64,000 bases of DNA. Source: Adenanthera pavonina (lineage: Eukaryota; Streptophyta; Magnoliopsida; Fabales; Fabaceae). The notes under the pieces are model-generated. The model did no database searches. It was not told the DNA's origin and saw nothing but the letters and a program-made list of their open reading frames with translations. Positions 47,715 to 59,738 of this stretch are shown here, piece by piece. Both the position numbers and the translations under genes were made by a program. The DNA is taken from assembly GCA_026686845.1 (NCBI GenBank), contig JAIVEN010000008.1, positions 10,942,501 to 11,006,500 of the forward strand, read 5' to 3'. How positions within the stretch are numbered: position 1 is the first letter of the stretch; the number at the start of each line of letters is the position of its first letter.

Positions 47715-48381
47715 TTGCTCATTTGATACTAAGATGCATGTCAATGACTTTTATTGAATCAAATTCGATTCCATTTGATGTAGATCCTCTTTGTCTGATT
47801 TCTAATGCAGTTTCTACATACTTACCAACCACTTGCCCATCTTATCCATATAACGTTAGCATCTTCTCATAATAAGGTATTGGTTTATTCCTCAATACAA
47901 TAGCTTCAGATTTTGCTTGAGGAAAATAATGTAAAATTAATGTTAACTCAATTGAAATGAGATGAATATATATATGCATTATTGATAGTGCATAAAAATA
48001 TATTCACCAATATATTATTTCAATTAACTTATCAAATACTTTTGGCTTAGCAGTTCACAAATTTGTACGTGTATCCCATCTAAATCCACCCAACCCATTT
48101 AATTTTAACGGATCATAACAAGATACGAATTTGCTCTTCAACCTTTTCATATAATCGATGATCTTTTTTTTCTCAAATTGTTTGTCTGGAAACTTTTTCC
48201 CCTTCTCCAACAAAATTTCATCTAGTAGTTCTTTTGATGTGAAGGTTCCTCCTTGTCTATTTCCCAAATTGTGTTGATGGACATATGCATCAACAAGAAC
48301 ATCTTCTAAACAATTGGTCCAAACACATTTCCCATCATTAGATGCATTTGACACATACCCATAATTCTTTAGCTTTGGCAT
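47715..48381 (-). pseudogene. Myb/SANT-like DNA-binding protein pseudogene
   Basis: From ATG 48381 (MPKLKNYGYVSN) the first exon reads the Myb/SANT-like DNA-binding domain found in plant nuclear proteins related to PIF/Harbinger accessory factors: VWTNCLEDVLVDAYVHQHN, GGTFTSKELLDEI, MKRLKSKFVSCYD, GLGGFRWDTRTNL. A TGA then interrupts TAKPKVFDKLIE. A later block (47925-47730: NKPIPYYEKMLTLYG, stop, DGQVVGKYVETALEIRQRG) matches the second conserved region of such proteins. An intron may lie between 48003 and 47930. Two stops inside conserved regions make it a pseudogene. Confidence 0.75.
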
Positions 48382-48423
48382 ATCTAGGTTAACAAATAAA
48401 TTAATGAAAAATAAATAATACAA

Positions 48424-49632
48424 TTAACGAGAATTGATGACAACCTTTGTGTAATAAATAATAGACGAAGAAAATGCATATTCCTCAACTATGATCACAC
48501 TACTTGTGGAACCCATATAATAACAACTATATGGTTACATTGCGTCCCCTAAAACTAAGACATGTCTTGTTTCCTGTTGTCTTATTGCCAACATGTGTAT
48601 ATGCAGTATACATATTTTCAAATTGCACATGTGGATGTTATGAAAGACATACTTCCTTTACTCTATACTTGTTATTATATGTTTACACCAACTAGCTAGA
48701 TGATTTATATGCGCATTGCACAAAATTTAAAAAATAAATTATATTATTCATAACTTGTGAATATTGTAATTTGCTATATTTATATTGCAATGTATTTGAA
48801 AATGCAGCCAACAGGCTGAGTCATGACCAATTCCTTAGGAACCATAACATAGTACTATGTATTTTTTTGGAATGAATATCGTTTGGTCAAGTGCTTTGTA
48901 CTTTCGTGGAATGAATATCGATCGTTTGGTCAAAAAGTGCCTTAATGGCGTGCATAGGGTAAAAGAAACGTAGGAGACTTTGACTAGTTCTGTACTATGT
49001 ACACAGAGTTAACCTTGATGACTTAGGTTTGACTTTGGATTGACTTTCAAGATCGGTGGTCGAAGAGATTTCAGTCCTCGGACTCAAAGCAATTGGGCTG
49101 GTTCTATCACGCTGGAAACTAGGTCTGAGGCCAACACATCTTTGCCATATTAAATCTGATTATTTTAAACTAAATTTTCATAATTTTTTATCTTAAATGA
49201 AATAAGATATAAAATAATATTAATTTTGTAAATATCAACTTATAAAAAATAATGATTTATATTAAAAATGATAAGAAAATACTAAAATGTGAACTGTTCA
49301 ATTTAAATCTCGATGATACACTAAATTGAAAAAAAAATGCAAAAAGAAAAGGACCCTTATGACAGATAAGGTCTAAAACCGTGATAGTGGTTGAAATCAA
49401 CGAGTCACTGAAGATCCTTGATGAAAGACCACGGACAGTCATCGAAACTTCCAGAAGCGGCATACTTTGTACACTTCACAAGGAGATGAATTGAAATAAG
49501 AAATCATATATATGAAAATCGGATCAAGCGGGAGGACTATGTCTTTAGTGCGACTGAGAAAGAGTTGGACGGAAAATAATGGAAGCAAGGACCCATGAGT
49601 GATCGATGCTTTATAAGAATCTCAAAATGCGT
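48424..49632. other. Intergenic region
   Basis: AT-rich. A duplicated 22-bp word (GGAATGAATATCG...TTTGGTCAA) occurs at about 48874 and 48916. No gene recognised. Confidence 0.5.
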
Positions 49633-50166
49633 CTAACATGGAGAAGCCTGGACTTTTCTGGGGCTAGAGGGTGAGTTGTTCTTGTAGCAGATATCGTAAA
49701 CAGAAATCAGAAAGCGTATAGCAAAGGGAAGGAAAGCAATAATCAGAACATAGCGAAATTTGACATTTTGATGCGGAGACACAGCAAAAATGGCTGAACC
49801 ATAAGTGATAGCCATGGAGAGAGCAGCAGCACGAATCTCGAACTTGAAAGGGAACTTATGAGTGAGGGACAAGATGACCAAGATTGAATTAGAGAAAGCG
49901 AAAGTGTTGGCCAAAAGGAACATGGAATAAGGGAGTTTCTGAGACGAAAATATTGCCGTGCCTGCTTTGTGTCCCATGGGTTCATCTTTATTATCTAGCC
50001 AAACACCACCAGGAGGGTTCACTCCAGCTTGAAACGTTGCCGCAGCAATCAAAGTGAAAATTGTGAGAAAAATGGTTCGAATATCCTGGGCTGTGTCATT
50101 GTGTTTGTCAAACTGAAAATATGTGAACAAGTTCATCACTTTTCCTACTGCCCGAGGAGAAGCCAT
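49633..50166 (-). CDS. PGG-domain membrane protein (no ankyrin repeats), intact
   Basis: A 177-residue protein starting MASPRAVGKVMNLF; this ATG is chosen because a longer reading needs a TTG. Residues 20-60 carry HNDTAQDIRTIFLTIFTLI and FQAGVNPPGGVW, the signature of the PGG domain. Four hydrophobic segments follow (about residues 28-45, 77-97, 110-130 and 140-162) with SQKLPYSMFLLANTFAFSNS and KFEIRAAALSMAITYGSAIF between. In plants this domain normally ends ankyrin-repeat membrane proteins of the ACD6 type linked to defence and stress. A stand-alone PGG protein is a shorter relative whose role is unknown. A TATA box lies about 30 bases upstream. A frameshifted paralogue sits at 20101-20705. 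No intron or break is visible. Confidence 0.88.
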   Translation of the reverse strand: MASPRAVGKVMNLFTYFQFDKHNDTAQDIRTIFLTIFTLIAAATFQAGVNPPGGVWLDNKDEPMGHKAGTAIFSSQKLPYSMFLLANTFAFSNSILVILSLTHKFPFKFEIRAAALSMAITYGSAIFAVSPHQNVKFRYVLIIAFLPFAIRFLISVYDICYKNNSPSSPRKVQASPC

Positions 50167-50196
50167 TTTGCACAATACTGAAACTATTGCAGGCCT

Positions 50197-50206
50197 TATT
50201 TATATA
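50197..50206 (-). promoter_or_regulatory. TATA box of the PGG gene
   Basis: Minus strand TATATAAATA followed by AGGCCTGC, 31-40 bases before the ATG. This implies a very short 5' untranslated region. The word and the AAGGC(C/T)TGC after it are shared with the paralogue at 20750. Confidence 0.65.
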
Positions 50207-50209
50207 CAG

Positions 50210-51509
50210 GGAAATTTGACATTATATTCAACTGTCGCGTGACTCTATTTAAAGGCTGTTTGTTTCTAAGAGTAGAAGTTCAAACCAAGAAGACCAAGAC
50301 CTTGACTGCAAGTAGTTTCGTATCTTTTTGGGTGAAAGTAAGTGGTTTTTCTCGTGAAATTTGGATGTGTTCCCCTATTTGATCGGCTCCAAACACGCAA
50401 CACTTTCTAGTGGTCCTGTCAGGGACGTCACGTGAGCGATGGTCACTTTCCTCGACTTTTAATTTTGAAATATCTCAATTTGGAGACTTTTTTCCAGCTT
50501 AGGTTGTGCATATAAAAAATATTACAATCAATATAAAACATAAAATTTATAATGAATCATATATTACTCATAAATATCTTAAACTTTCTGTATAGTCCTT
50601 ATTTGTAATTTTTTAAGATATGTAACTCAATATATGAAGTTTCAAAGTGGACGGTATGTGCAGTGGGGCGAAATCACTATGGGAATAGTGAAATCGCAAT
50701 TTCAGAAGGCTCCAAATCGCAATTTTGGCCTTGGTTTACGAAGTCATGATTTCAAGTTGGTGAAATTTCGATTCACACCCAGCATCACTAGAAGTTCGAA
50801 ATCAGACATGCAACTCGAGATTTAAGCTAGGGATTGATTTGGGGCCCGAAGAAAACATTCTTTGGAGCTTTTGGGGCTATTTTCTACCAATCTGTTTAGT
50901 TAAATCTTTGGGTAATGCTATATTCTTGATCTACTCTTCATACTCTAAAATTTGATTGTTTAAGATTTTTTATTTGGTTAAATTTTGAGTAAACATAAGG
51001 TTTGAGTTTCACATATTGATGGCATTTTGTTATAAAATCATGATTAGAAGCTCTCTAAATCAATGTGTATATCTGTGTTGAAAGATTTTGTTGTTGAGGT
51101 ATGAAAAATATGAGTTTTGCAAGAACTCTTGTTGTATGCAAAGTAGAATCCAAAAATGAATGTCATTGAACCATGAAAATTTTATCATAAGCTTCACTAG
51201 ACAATAGAAATTGTGTTTATAAAGTTGGGTGAAATTTAAAGTTGATTTACTATATAAATAACTTGTTTGAAAGTGTAATTGTGAAAGGTTATCACTAATA
51301 TATTTTCTAGGTAAAAGATAGTAATTCTTGTGGTTGTGATTGGAAACTTTATATTTATCCTATGGAATGTCAAATGATGGAGTATGCCAAGTTTCATATT
51401 AGATATGGTTTGCATTATATCAAGGGGCCTCAAGTTTTGCTTATTATGCTTTTATCGGTTTATGCTAGTTTCCGAGAAAGAGCTTTTTGGTGAGAAGGAA
51501 TTCTTGAAG
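50210..51509. other. Intergenic region upstream of the PGG gene
   Basis: No gene recognised. A short open frame at 50634-50825 lies in an interval with repeated GAAATC/CGAAATC words and has no protein-like features. Beyond 50900 the sequence is AT-rich. Confidence 0.5.
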
Positions 51510-52160
51510 TTTTTTGAGCAATATATAATAAAAAAATAAACAAATTATCAAAATATATCATGTTAAAAAATATTTATGATAATATAATATTCAAAGTCAA
51601 ATACCTAGTGTGCATCTTCCATTATTACAAAAAAATTAAATTTTGATATTTTTTTAAATTTTGATAAAAGTAAGTGCCAGGCATAGCTTGCCATCCTAGG
51701 ACCCCACGCCTCAGACTCTATTTCCTCTTCCCTCTTCCCTCTCTGAACATGCGACACCCTCCCCCCATTTTATTTATAATATTTAAACTATATTATAAAT
51801 ATATATCATAATTATATTTTAATATAAAATAATATAATATATATTTAAATTAAAATATATCTCATTCATATAAAAATATATATATATATATTATATATTC
51901 ACTAAAATAAATATATATTTTGAAGTTATAAATAGATTGCATAAAAAATATTAAATATATCTCAAAAAATTTTGTTATATATATTTGTAATATTTGTACT
52001 TATCAAAATAAATAAGATTAAAAATATAAGTAATTGATAAAAGATATATTATAAATTACTTAAAATATATTAATATGTGTCTTTTAAATATTTTATGATA
52101 TTAATTTAGTTGCTTAAATAAAAATGTAAAATTAAATACCTCTATAATTTTAAAAGTAGG
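51510..52160. repeat. Left arm of the long inverted repeat
   Basis: Complementary to the right arm with scattered mismatches and small gaps. It contains a C/T-rich patch (CCCTCTTCCCTCTCTG, CACCCTCCCCCC near 51725-51770) whose G/A-rich counterpart is at 53915-53955. Confidence 0.8.
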
Positions 52161-52684
52161 TGTACCAAATATATGAATCTCAACATAAAAAAATATAGTC
52201 TAATTTCTTCAAGTATTTGTGAATTCTTTGGATCCTTATGGAATGAATCTGCAAAGATTGGATTGATAGTCAACCCAATGTCTTCTCATTAAGATATTGA
52301 GCTAGATTGGGTTAGGCCGGTATATAATGCGGGATTTGGTCTGACCCTTGAAAATTATTTTAAAATAATAATAATTGAATTTAATTTGTTAACAAAAATA
52401 TAATTATATCCTCAAAATATATTTCTTTGAAAAATAATATCGTAATAAAATAATATTTTTTCTAAAATTATAAATACTTAATAATCATGTATGAAAATAA
52501 AGTTTTATGAGATATATTTTCTTGAAAAATAATATCTGAATCAACCTGGTATGCTAGGTAGGACTAGACTTATTGACTACCAGATTGATTAAATACCTCT
52601 ACCTTATTGAGTATAAGTTACATCCTTATCACTTAAATCAAGTTTAAAATATATATATATATATATTTATATGTTTAAACAACA

Positions 52685-54182
52685 TACTTTTAAAATTGTA
52701 GTGATACTTAATTTTATATTTTCATTTAAACAACTACATTAATATCATAATATATTTAAAAGACACATATGAATATATTTTAATTAATTTATAATATATC
52801 TTTTATCAATTAGGTATTTTTCAGTGTTTCGAAACCCGGACCGGACCGGACGGTCGGACCGCTACCCGGAGACTACATCGGCTCGGTTTGAAGGTTTGGA
52901 CCGTTTTCGTGGTTGAACCGGATTGAACCAGATCAAACCGGCAATTGAGCCGGAAACCGGCTTTGAGCCGGAAACCGGAACGGTTCCATAAGAACCGGCC
53001 GGTTTTTTAATTATGATTTTTTTATTTTATAAATTAATTAAATATTATTATTTTACAATATTAAAAATATTTTTTTAAAAAAACCATTTTTATTCCTATT
53101 AAATATATTAATACTCCTTATTTTTATTATTTAAACATAATCTACATTTTTAGATATTAAAAAAAAATTTATCCCTATTAAACATTATTAATATTCCTCA
53201 TTTTAATTACTTAAAAAAATCCCTTTTAGACATTAAATTAATAAAAACGAAAAATGACAAATAAGTTCATATTACCTTATAATGTGAAATAAAAAGATTC
53301 TACTAATTACTTTATAGTATGGAATTGAAAGAGTATAAATTAATATAATATATTATAAACTTATGAAACGTTTGACAAATTTAATGTAATATATAAGTTT
53401 ATACATTATGATTCCTTTATATATCAAACTTTTATATAATTTTAATCAATTGACGTTGTTATATAATTGAAGATATGATTTTATTTATTATATATCTTTT
53501 TTATTACATATAATATGATTTTTCACATAATTATTACGTCACCGGTTCGACCGCCGGTCCAACCGGTTGAACCGTAAAAACCGTGACCCGGTGACATTTC
53601 CGGTTCAATGTCCGGTCCGGTTTTTAAAACATTGGTATTTTTATATCTTATTTATTTTGATAAGTACAAATATTACAAAAATATATATACATATAAAATA
53701 AATTTTGTTGATGTATATTTAATATTTTTTATCCAATCTATTTATAACTTCAAAATACATATTTATTTTAATAAATACATAAAATATATTTTTTCATATG
53801 AATGAGATATATTTTAATTAAAATATATATTATATTATTTTGTATAAAAATATAATTATGATATATATTTAATATAATTTAAATATATATATTAATTATT
53901 ATAAATAACATAAGGGGAGGGTCGCGTGTTTAGAGGGGAAAGAGAGGAGGAGGAGACGGAGTTTGAGGGGTGTGGGGTTTAGGGTGGTAGGCTATGCCAC
54001 CTACTTTGATGAAAATTAATAAAAAAACAAAAAGGTTAATTGGGTGCAATTCGACTTCTGTGTAACAATGGAAGGCGCATATTGGGTATTCCACTTTGAA
54101 TGTTATATTGTGGTAAATATTTTTTGACATGTTATATTTTGGTAATTTATTTATTTATTTTTGTTATATTTTGCTCAAAAAA
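52685..54182. repeat. Right arm of the long inverted repeat, interrupted
   Basis: Consists of 52685-52821 and 53643-54182, separated by the MITE at 52822-53634 and its target duplication. Joining the two parts restores continuous complementarity with the left arm. Confidence 0.8.
52822..53634. mobile_element. hAT-like MITE (813 bp), copy 3 of a family
   Basis: Ends CAGTGTTTCGAAACC and, inverted, CAATGTTTTAAAAACC. The perfect 8-bp duplication GTATTTTT (52814-52821 and 53635-53642) is the hAT length. The ends are unusually GC-rich for this window, with repeated CCGGACCGGAC, GAACCGG and GGTTCGACC words in inverted relation. The core is AT-rich and non-coding. Related copies are at 21434-21950 and 24962-25405. 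Confidence 0.85.
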
Positions 54183-54245
54183 TTAATAAGAGGCCAATGA
54201 GAAATGATTTAGAGGTAAAAATTGGAGAGTAAACCATTTCAGAAG

Positions 54246-54806
54246 TGTCAAAGCTCAGATATTTAAAGTCAATTTGACAGAGTAATAGTGAAATTGATGT
54301 GGATATTATGCATAGAATACAAGCTGGATGGTTAAAGTGGAGAAAAACATCAGGAGTTATTTATGACTACAAGGTACCTACTAAGTTTAAAAGGAAATTT
54401 TATCGAACAATTATAAGGCTAGCGATACTATATGGTAGTAAATGTTGGGATTTGAAAAGATAACAAGAGTATAAGATGTGAGTAGCAGAGATGAAAATGT
54501 TGAGATGAATGTGTGGTCATACAAAATTGGATAAGATATGAAAGTGATTGTATACAAAGGAAAGTCGAAGTAGTACCTATCGATGAGAAAATGATAGAAA
54601 ATCATTTAAGGTGATTTGAACATATACAAAGAAGAGGGTAAGAGGAGCCAGTGAGGAGAGTTAATCAAATAACTTGGAGCACTATCAAAAGGTATAGAGG
54701 AAGACTAAAAAGGCACTAAGGAAAGTTATAAGGAATAACCTCTTAATAAATGATTTATCTGGGGGAATGATATTTGATAGAACTTATTGGCATTATATGA
54801 TTTATG
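54246..54806 (+). pseudogene. RTE-type LINE, 3' end of the reverse-transcriptase ORF
   Basis: Successive frames give VSKLRYLKSI, DVDIMHRIQAGWLKWRKTSG, YKVPTKFKRKFYRTIIRLAI, LYGSKCW, VAEMKMLR and MCGHTKLDKI. This is the C-terminal part of the RTE-clade reverse transcriptase (thumb and tail), ending in a FDRTYWHYMI-like block. Stops and frameshifts are frequent. The 5' part, including the catalytic YADD region, is absent, as usual for 5'-truncated LINE copies. Confidence 0.8.
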
Positions 54807-55111
54807 TAACTTGTAACACCATACCAAACAAAACTTCAAGCTTGATCAATTATTTCAAATACATCTAAACTTTAACTCCCAGAACACTAAAACCTTGAAA
54901 AACACTCAAAAGTCACCAAAACTGGGCTAAGGCTGCAGCCTGGAAGCTTTTGGATTCCAATTTATAAAACAGAGGGTACTGGCACCATGGCCCAGCTTCT
55001 GGTGTCACGGTACCCCTTACTGATATCATATCAGCACTTTCAAAGTTTCCGGGGTGAACTTCCGCTGCGCCTAACTTTTTACTCCAACCTCCGATTGACC
55101 TGATTCTAACT

Positions 55112-57614
55112 TGTAATGACCCTCATTGTATTATCCCTAACTTGGTCCCTTGCTAACCAATTGTAATTGGTGTTATGTGCAAAATTGGAGGATCAAGACG
55201 GAGGAAAGGTTCAAGTTGAGGTAGAAGAAGCTCCACGCCATGGCGAGAAGCAAGGCCGCTATGACGAGAGAGCTGTAATTTGGTTAAATTTTTCCAGGCC
55301 GAGAGCATCCACGTTGCGGCAGGCTTACTAGAGCCACAGCGAGCAGGAAAAAATCAGTATAAACCAAAAACATTTCAGATGATCGGAGAAAGGAAAAACG
55401 GAGGGAGAAAGAAGAAGCTCTACTAAGGTTCGTGATCCTCGGCCATTGGGAGTAATTTTCGGACTCTTGGAGCTTGGATTGTTGTGAGTAAGTGATCTCT
55501 ACTCCTCCCTTTCCATTTTCTTCAATTTTGAGTTGGGATTTTTCTAGTATATTTTTAGATTTTCAGATTTAGCCAAATCCTACCAATTAAAATAGATGAA
55601 ATGGGGTTTATGAAGTTTGATTTGTTGGTTGTGATGTTTGGATGTGAGTTTTAGAAGGCTGACTCATGATTTAGGATAAACCCTAACCTTGTATTGTGTG
55701 TGGAACCATGAAATTCGAAGTGTGTATGGTTGGCTAGAGTTTGGATGGTCTTTGGAAGCTCAATGATGTATAAAAGTGAGGTTGGAACCTTGGGTTAGGC
55801 CTATATAATCGAATTGTGTTTTTTGGTTAAATGATATATTGTATAAATTGAGATATTATGGTATTGTAAAGATTGTTTCATTGATTAGAAAGTACAAGTA
55901 TGTTGGATAACCCAAGGAGCTTGCAGAATCGCGTGTATGTGAAATTGATAATCTGAAGTAAACGGGTGTTTTTATTATTTGTATTTTATGTTATTATATA
56001 TATATATGTATATATGCATGTTTTCGTTTATACCACAATATTGATATGTGTGTATATAGTTTTTGTATATATCGTGGTATGCACATGGCTAGACACATAG
56101 TAGATGATGATTATAATGAGGATGATTGTTATATATGATGATGATGACGATGTGACATGACATGATGCATGCATAACATTGAGATACATGATGATGATAA
56201 TGATTATATGATGATATGACATGAGCATCACCACATGACATTGTGAGATATATGGTGGATTAGGTGGTGATGATGATATGATATGTGATGATATGAGATA
56301 TGATGATATGATATGAGAAGGGAGGATAAGGATGAGATTCATGCGGCTAAATCCTCTCCCATGGCTCGAAGAGCCAGGCAGCATTTGATTGTACCTTCTC
56401 TAAATCACCACCAATTCAAGCTGGTCCAGGGGAAGGAGAGCCACGGTCCGAGTACTAGTATAACCTTTAGCCGGGTTGCATTAGTGTAAGGTGAGTTGGG
56501 TGATGTTCTGGAATCAGTCTTCACCGACTGTTGAAAGGGAATCACCTATACGAAATGTCCTATTATGACGATAGCTCGTGAATCTAGCTGTGTGCGAGAG
56601 AGACATGCATTCTATTTGATATTGCATTTATAAGATTATATGAGTTATGTATATACATGCGTGTGGTTGTTCTCGGTTATTGAGACTTTGTCTCACACCT
56701 CTTTTCCATGAACTAACATTTCAAGTGAAGGTTCTATCACTAGTTCTGAGAAGACAAGGGAGTCGTATACCGGACATGGGAATATCAAGTCTTTATAATG
56801 TATGTGTGTATGGTCTATGTGCTTTGTGTCAAGTAGGACAGGGTGGTTGTAATGAATGTATATTATTGATGATGATTGATATGGAATGATGTAGTATGTA
56901 TGTTTATGTATGATGGGTGAATACGATAATGGTGTTGATATCGATTGTATATGTTGGTGTGTGAGCCCAGAATGGATTTGGGTTCAAGGGGGTGTCTAAT
57001 ATCACAGGAGTGGCTCCCTTGAGGTGAAACCTCTTTGTAAAGGTTAGCTAAGTTAATTAGAACCTATGTGAATGGTCCCAAATGGTCAGATTACCTTGGA
57101 TGGCAAATGAGAGTTGTAAGCGGTGAGTTTTAATTAAAAGTGGCCAAAATTATGTTGGGTATCTAAAATCTCCAAACAGAGATGGATTGAAGTGAAATTG
57201 GTGTTCATAGTTAGATTGGGATAAGATTGATTTATAGGAGTTGGAATCAGGTCAATTAGAGGTCAAAGCATAAAGTTATACGTGTTGGAAGTTTATCCCA
57301 GAACTTTGAAATTTTCTAATGTAAAATCAACAAGGGACGCTGTGGTGCCAGAGCCAGGCCATGACGGCAGCCCCCTATTTTGAAAGTTTTGAAACTTGAG
57401 AGCATTGGCACCATGGCGATACTGTAGCGGCCATGGCACTCTATCATGGTTGTTCTGGTGTTCTTAAGGTGTCTTGTGGTGTTTTTCCGCTGCCCGGATG
57501 TTTTGGGAGGTAAAATCGAAGTGCTTTGGGTGTGTTCGGTTAGTTATTAAAGTATTTGGTCAGAATTTGGAGTATTCGGTCAAGTCAAGAGGTGTTTTGA
57601 AGTAAGGTGTTACA
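55112..57614 (+). mobile_element. Solo LTR (2503 bp) nested in the same LTR family, opposite orientation
   Basis: TGTAATGACC at the left and GGTGTTACA at the right. Flanks are TAACT (55107-55111) and CAACT (57615-57619), a 5-bp duplication with one mismatch. The uninterrupted relative at 40616 reads CAACTCCTACG, the empty site. Its inverse (TGTAACACCTTACTTC..., ACATCCGGGCAGCGGAAAA) matches the element-1 LTR. No coding domain is seen; open frames such as 56028-56384 come from ATG/ATC repeats. Confidence 0.8.
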
Positions 57615-58260
57615 CAACTCCTACAGGTCATTCTCATCTTAATCTAACCATAGACACCAATTTCGTTTTAATCTATCTCCATATGGAGATTTTGGACATC
57701 TAATACCATTTTGACCACTTTTTTGGCCAAAACTCATAACTCAAAGTACTCCAATTGCCACCAAAGGTAATTTGACCATTGTGAACCTTCCACACAGGTC
57801 CCAAATGACACCACGAACCTGTCCAAGGAGATTCCACCCCGAGGAAACCACTCCTCCAAGATTTGACCCCCTTGAACTCCTAAAACCACATAATGGGCTC
57901 TTTGCCCAAAAACACGCATACACGGCCCAAACTCCTCTTTGGCCACTGACACATATTCCAACAACAATGACTTATACCTGGATCCACATCATCAACACAC
58001 ACATATAAACTTTAACAAGCCCTTCAACCACAACTTAGCATACCACCACATCTACACCATTCATCATCCCTCAACATCATCTACATAACAGCATCACTTT
58101 ACCCAAACATGCATAACTATAAACATCTCTATACTCCCAAGATACGCATACATACAGTCAAACTATATCAACTTATTTGGCACAATATTACATAAACTAT
58201 ATTATGAACTACCAGTTATACTTGAGATTTTCCAAATATGGAGAGATCTACCACTCCTTG

Positions 58261-59738
58261 TGTAATATCTCAAAATTTCATTGGATACTAGGTAATGAAA
58301 AAGAACATAATCAATGATAATATAAAATGTACAATAAATTCGTAAAAATGGACATACACCATTTTACGTGAAAAATGGCAAAGAGATTATTTTTTCCGAT
58401 TAGATGAAAAAATGTACAAATTATATTTTTGCCCCTAAAAAATTTCAAAAATAACATCTATGTCCCAAAAGTATTAAAAATTACGGGGAGAAAGAAATAG
58501 GAAAGCCTTAGGGAAAATTACACCTAATAACCCAAAAATTTCAAAAATTATAATTTGACATCAGATCAAGGGTAATTTTGTAAATATGAAAAATTACTAT
58601 CAAAACGAAGCCCTTGACAAGAGAAGTCCAATGGTATATGGCACTCAGGGTTAATATTCAAGAATAAAGAAATAATCAGTGCCGTGTATCCAAAAGTAAC
58701 AGTAAACTGATAAAGTAAATTGTGGGCCCTACCGATGGTTAAAAAGAAATCGGGATAGGATATAGGTCATACATAGATACCATTTGGGATAAGATAATTA
58801 TGAAAATATAAAATTAAAATTAAAATTGTCCTATAGCCTAAAAATACTAAATTACTATAAAAAACAGTTTTATCGGTACGGTTAATCACTTTGAGACAAT
58901 ATCATTCAGAACATGGGGAGTATTTAGAGTTGAAATTTCATGATTTTGACCTCAAAAATGGATTCCCCATGATCCAAAACCTTAAGAACAAGTGTGTTGT
59001 ACAAAGAATGATTAAAGGAATACTAAGTGAAAAATTTGGGTTTTAGTGTATATGGTATTGTATAATTCTGAAAAACCAATGGCTAAATTGGTTCAATGAT
59101 GATGTGGATAGGTTCGAAGAAGTGTTAGGAGACTTAAGAAGTGGCATACCAAGTTTGAAAAGCAAGGGAGCATCATAAGGTAGTTAATTTCCCATACTTG
59201 CATTATATTATCATGTTTGTTTTCAATGTGCTTTATACCTTATCATATGATTGCAATGATATTTTGAGATGATTTATGTGTATTGATTGAGTTGATTGAG
59301 GGGCATTGAGACCCCGGGATGTCCATTTTTCAAAATGAAATTCTGCCAAAAATTTTATAAATTCATATGACGACAAATGTGTTAATGTATTCAAAATGTG
59401 TTATCTTGATATTTTCAGGCTTAATGTGATAATGTGATGGCATGTTGGGTGTTAACTGCTGAGATTGTTTGAATCTTACCCTCCCAAATATTAACCATGA
59501 ATAGGTAGCAACAATGGCAAGACCACAAAGAAAGAGAAATGAAAGGAGAAAGAATTTGGCCATTAACTTGATAATTCTAGCAATGGCCATGACTTTGACC
59601 TTTTGTGTAATTTGTAAATGTGATGTTAAGTATGTTTCTTCAAGTTTTTATGATGCCATGTAGAGTATGAAAATTAGGTATGACCATGTAAATATTTTAT
59701 GGCTTTTATTTGGCAAAGTAGAAAGATATAAATGGTCA
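58261..59738. mobile_element. Probable solo LTR (1478 bp)
   Basis: TGTAATATCTC...AATGGTCA, flanked by CCTTG (58256-58260) and TCTTG (59739-59743), a near-perfect 5-bp duplication. The sequence interrupts the element-1-family LTR: after it, the LTR-like ATCACTTAC resumes. No primer site or coding domain was found, and no second copy is in the window. Confidence 0.55.

Larger units (their letters stand above)
51510..54182. mobile_element. Long inverted-repeat element (arms about 650 bp)
   Basis: The left arm 51510-52160 is the inverse of 54182-53643 plus 52813-52685. Matches include TTTTTTGAGCAA at the tips, AAATATATCATGTTAAAAAA versus AAATATAACATGTCAAAAAA, GCATCTTCCATTATTACA versus GCGCCTTCCATTGTTACA, and the long AT-rich inner part down to GTGTCTTTTAAATATTTTAT. 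The spacer (52160-52685) has no open frame of note. The right arm was later split by a hAT-like MITE. Long terminal inverted repeats suggest a Mutator-like or foldback element. No transposase and no convincing target duplication were found. Confidence 0.8.

Noticed and set aside
50634..50825. Small open frame upstream of the PGG gene
   Set aside because: It is short, has no family features, and is composed of repeated GAAATC-type words.
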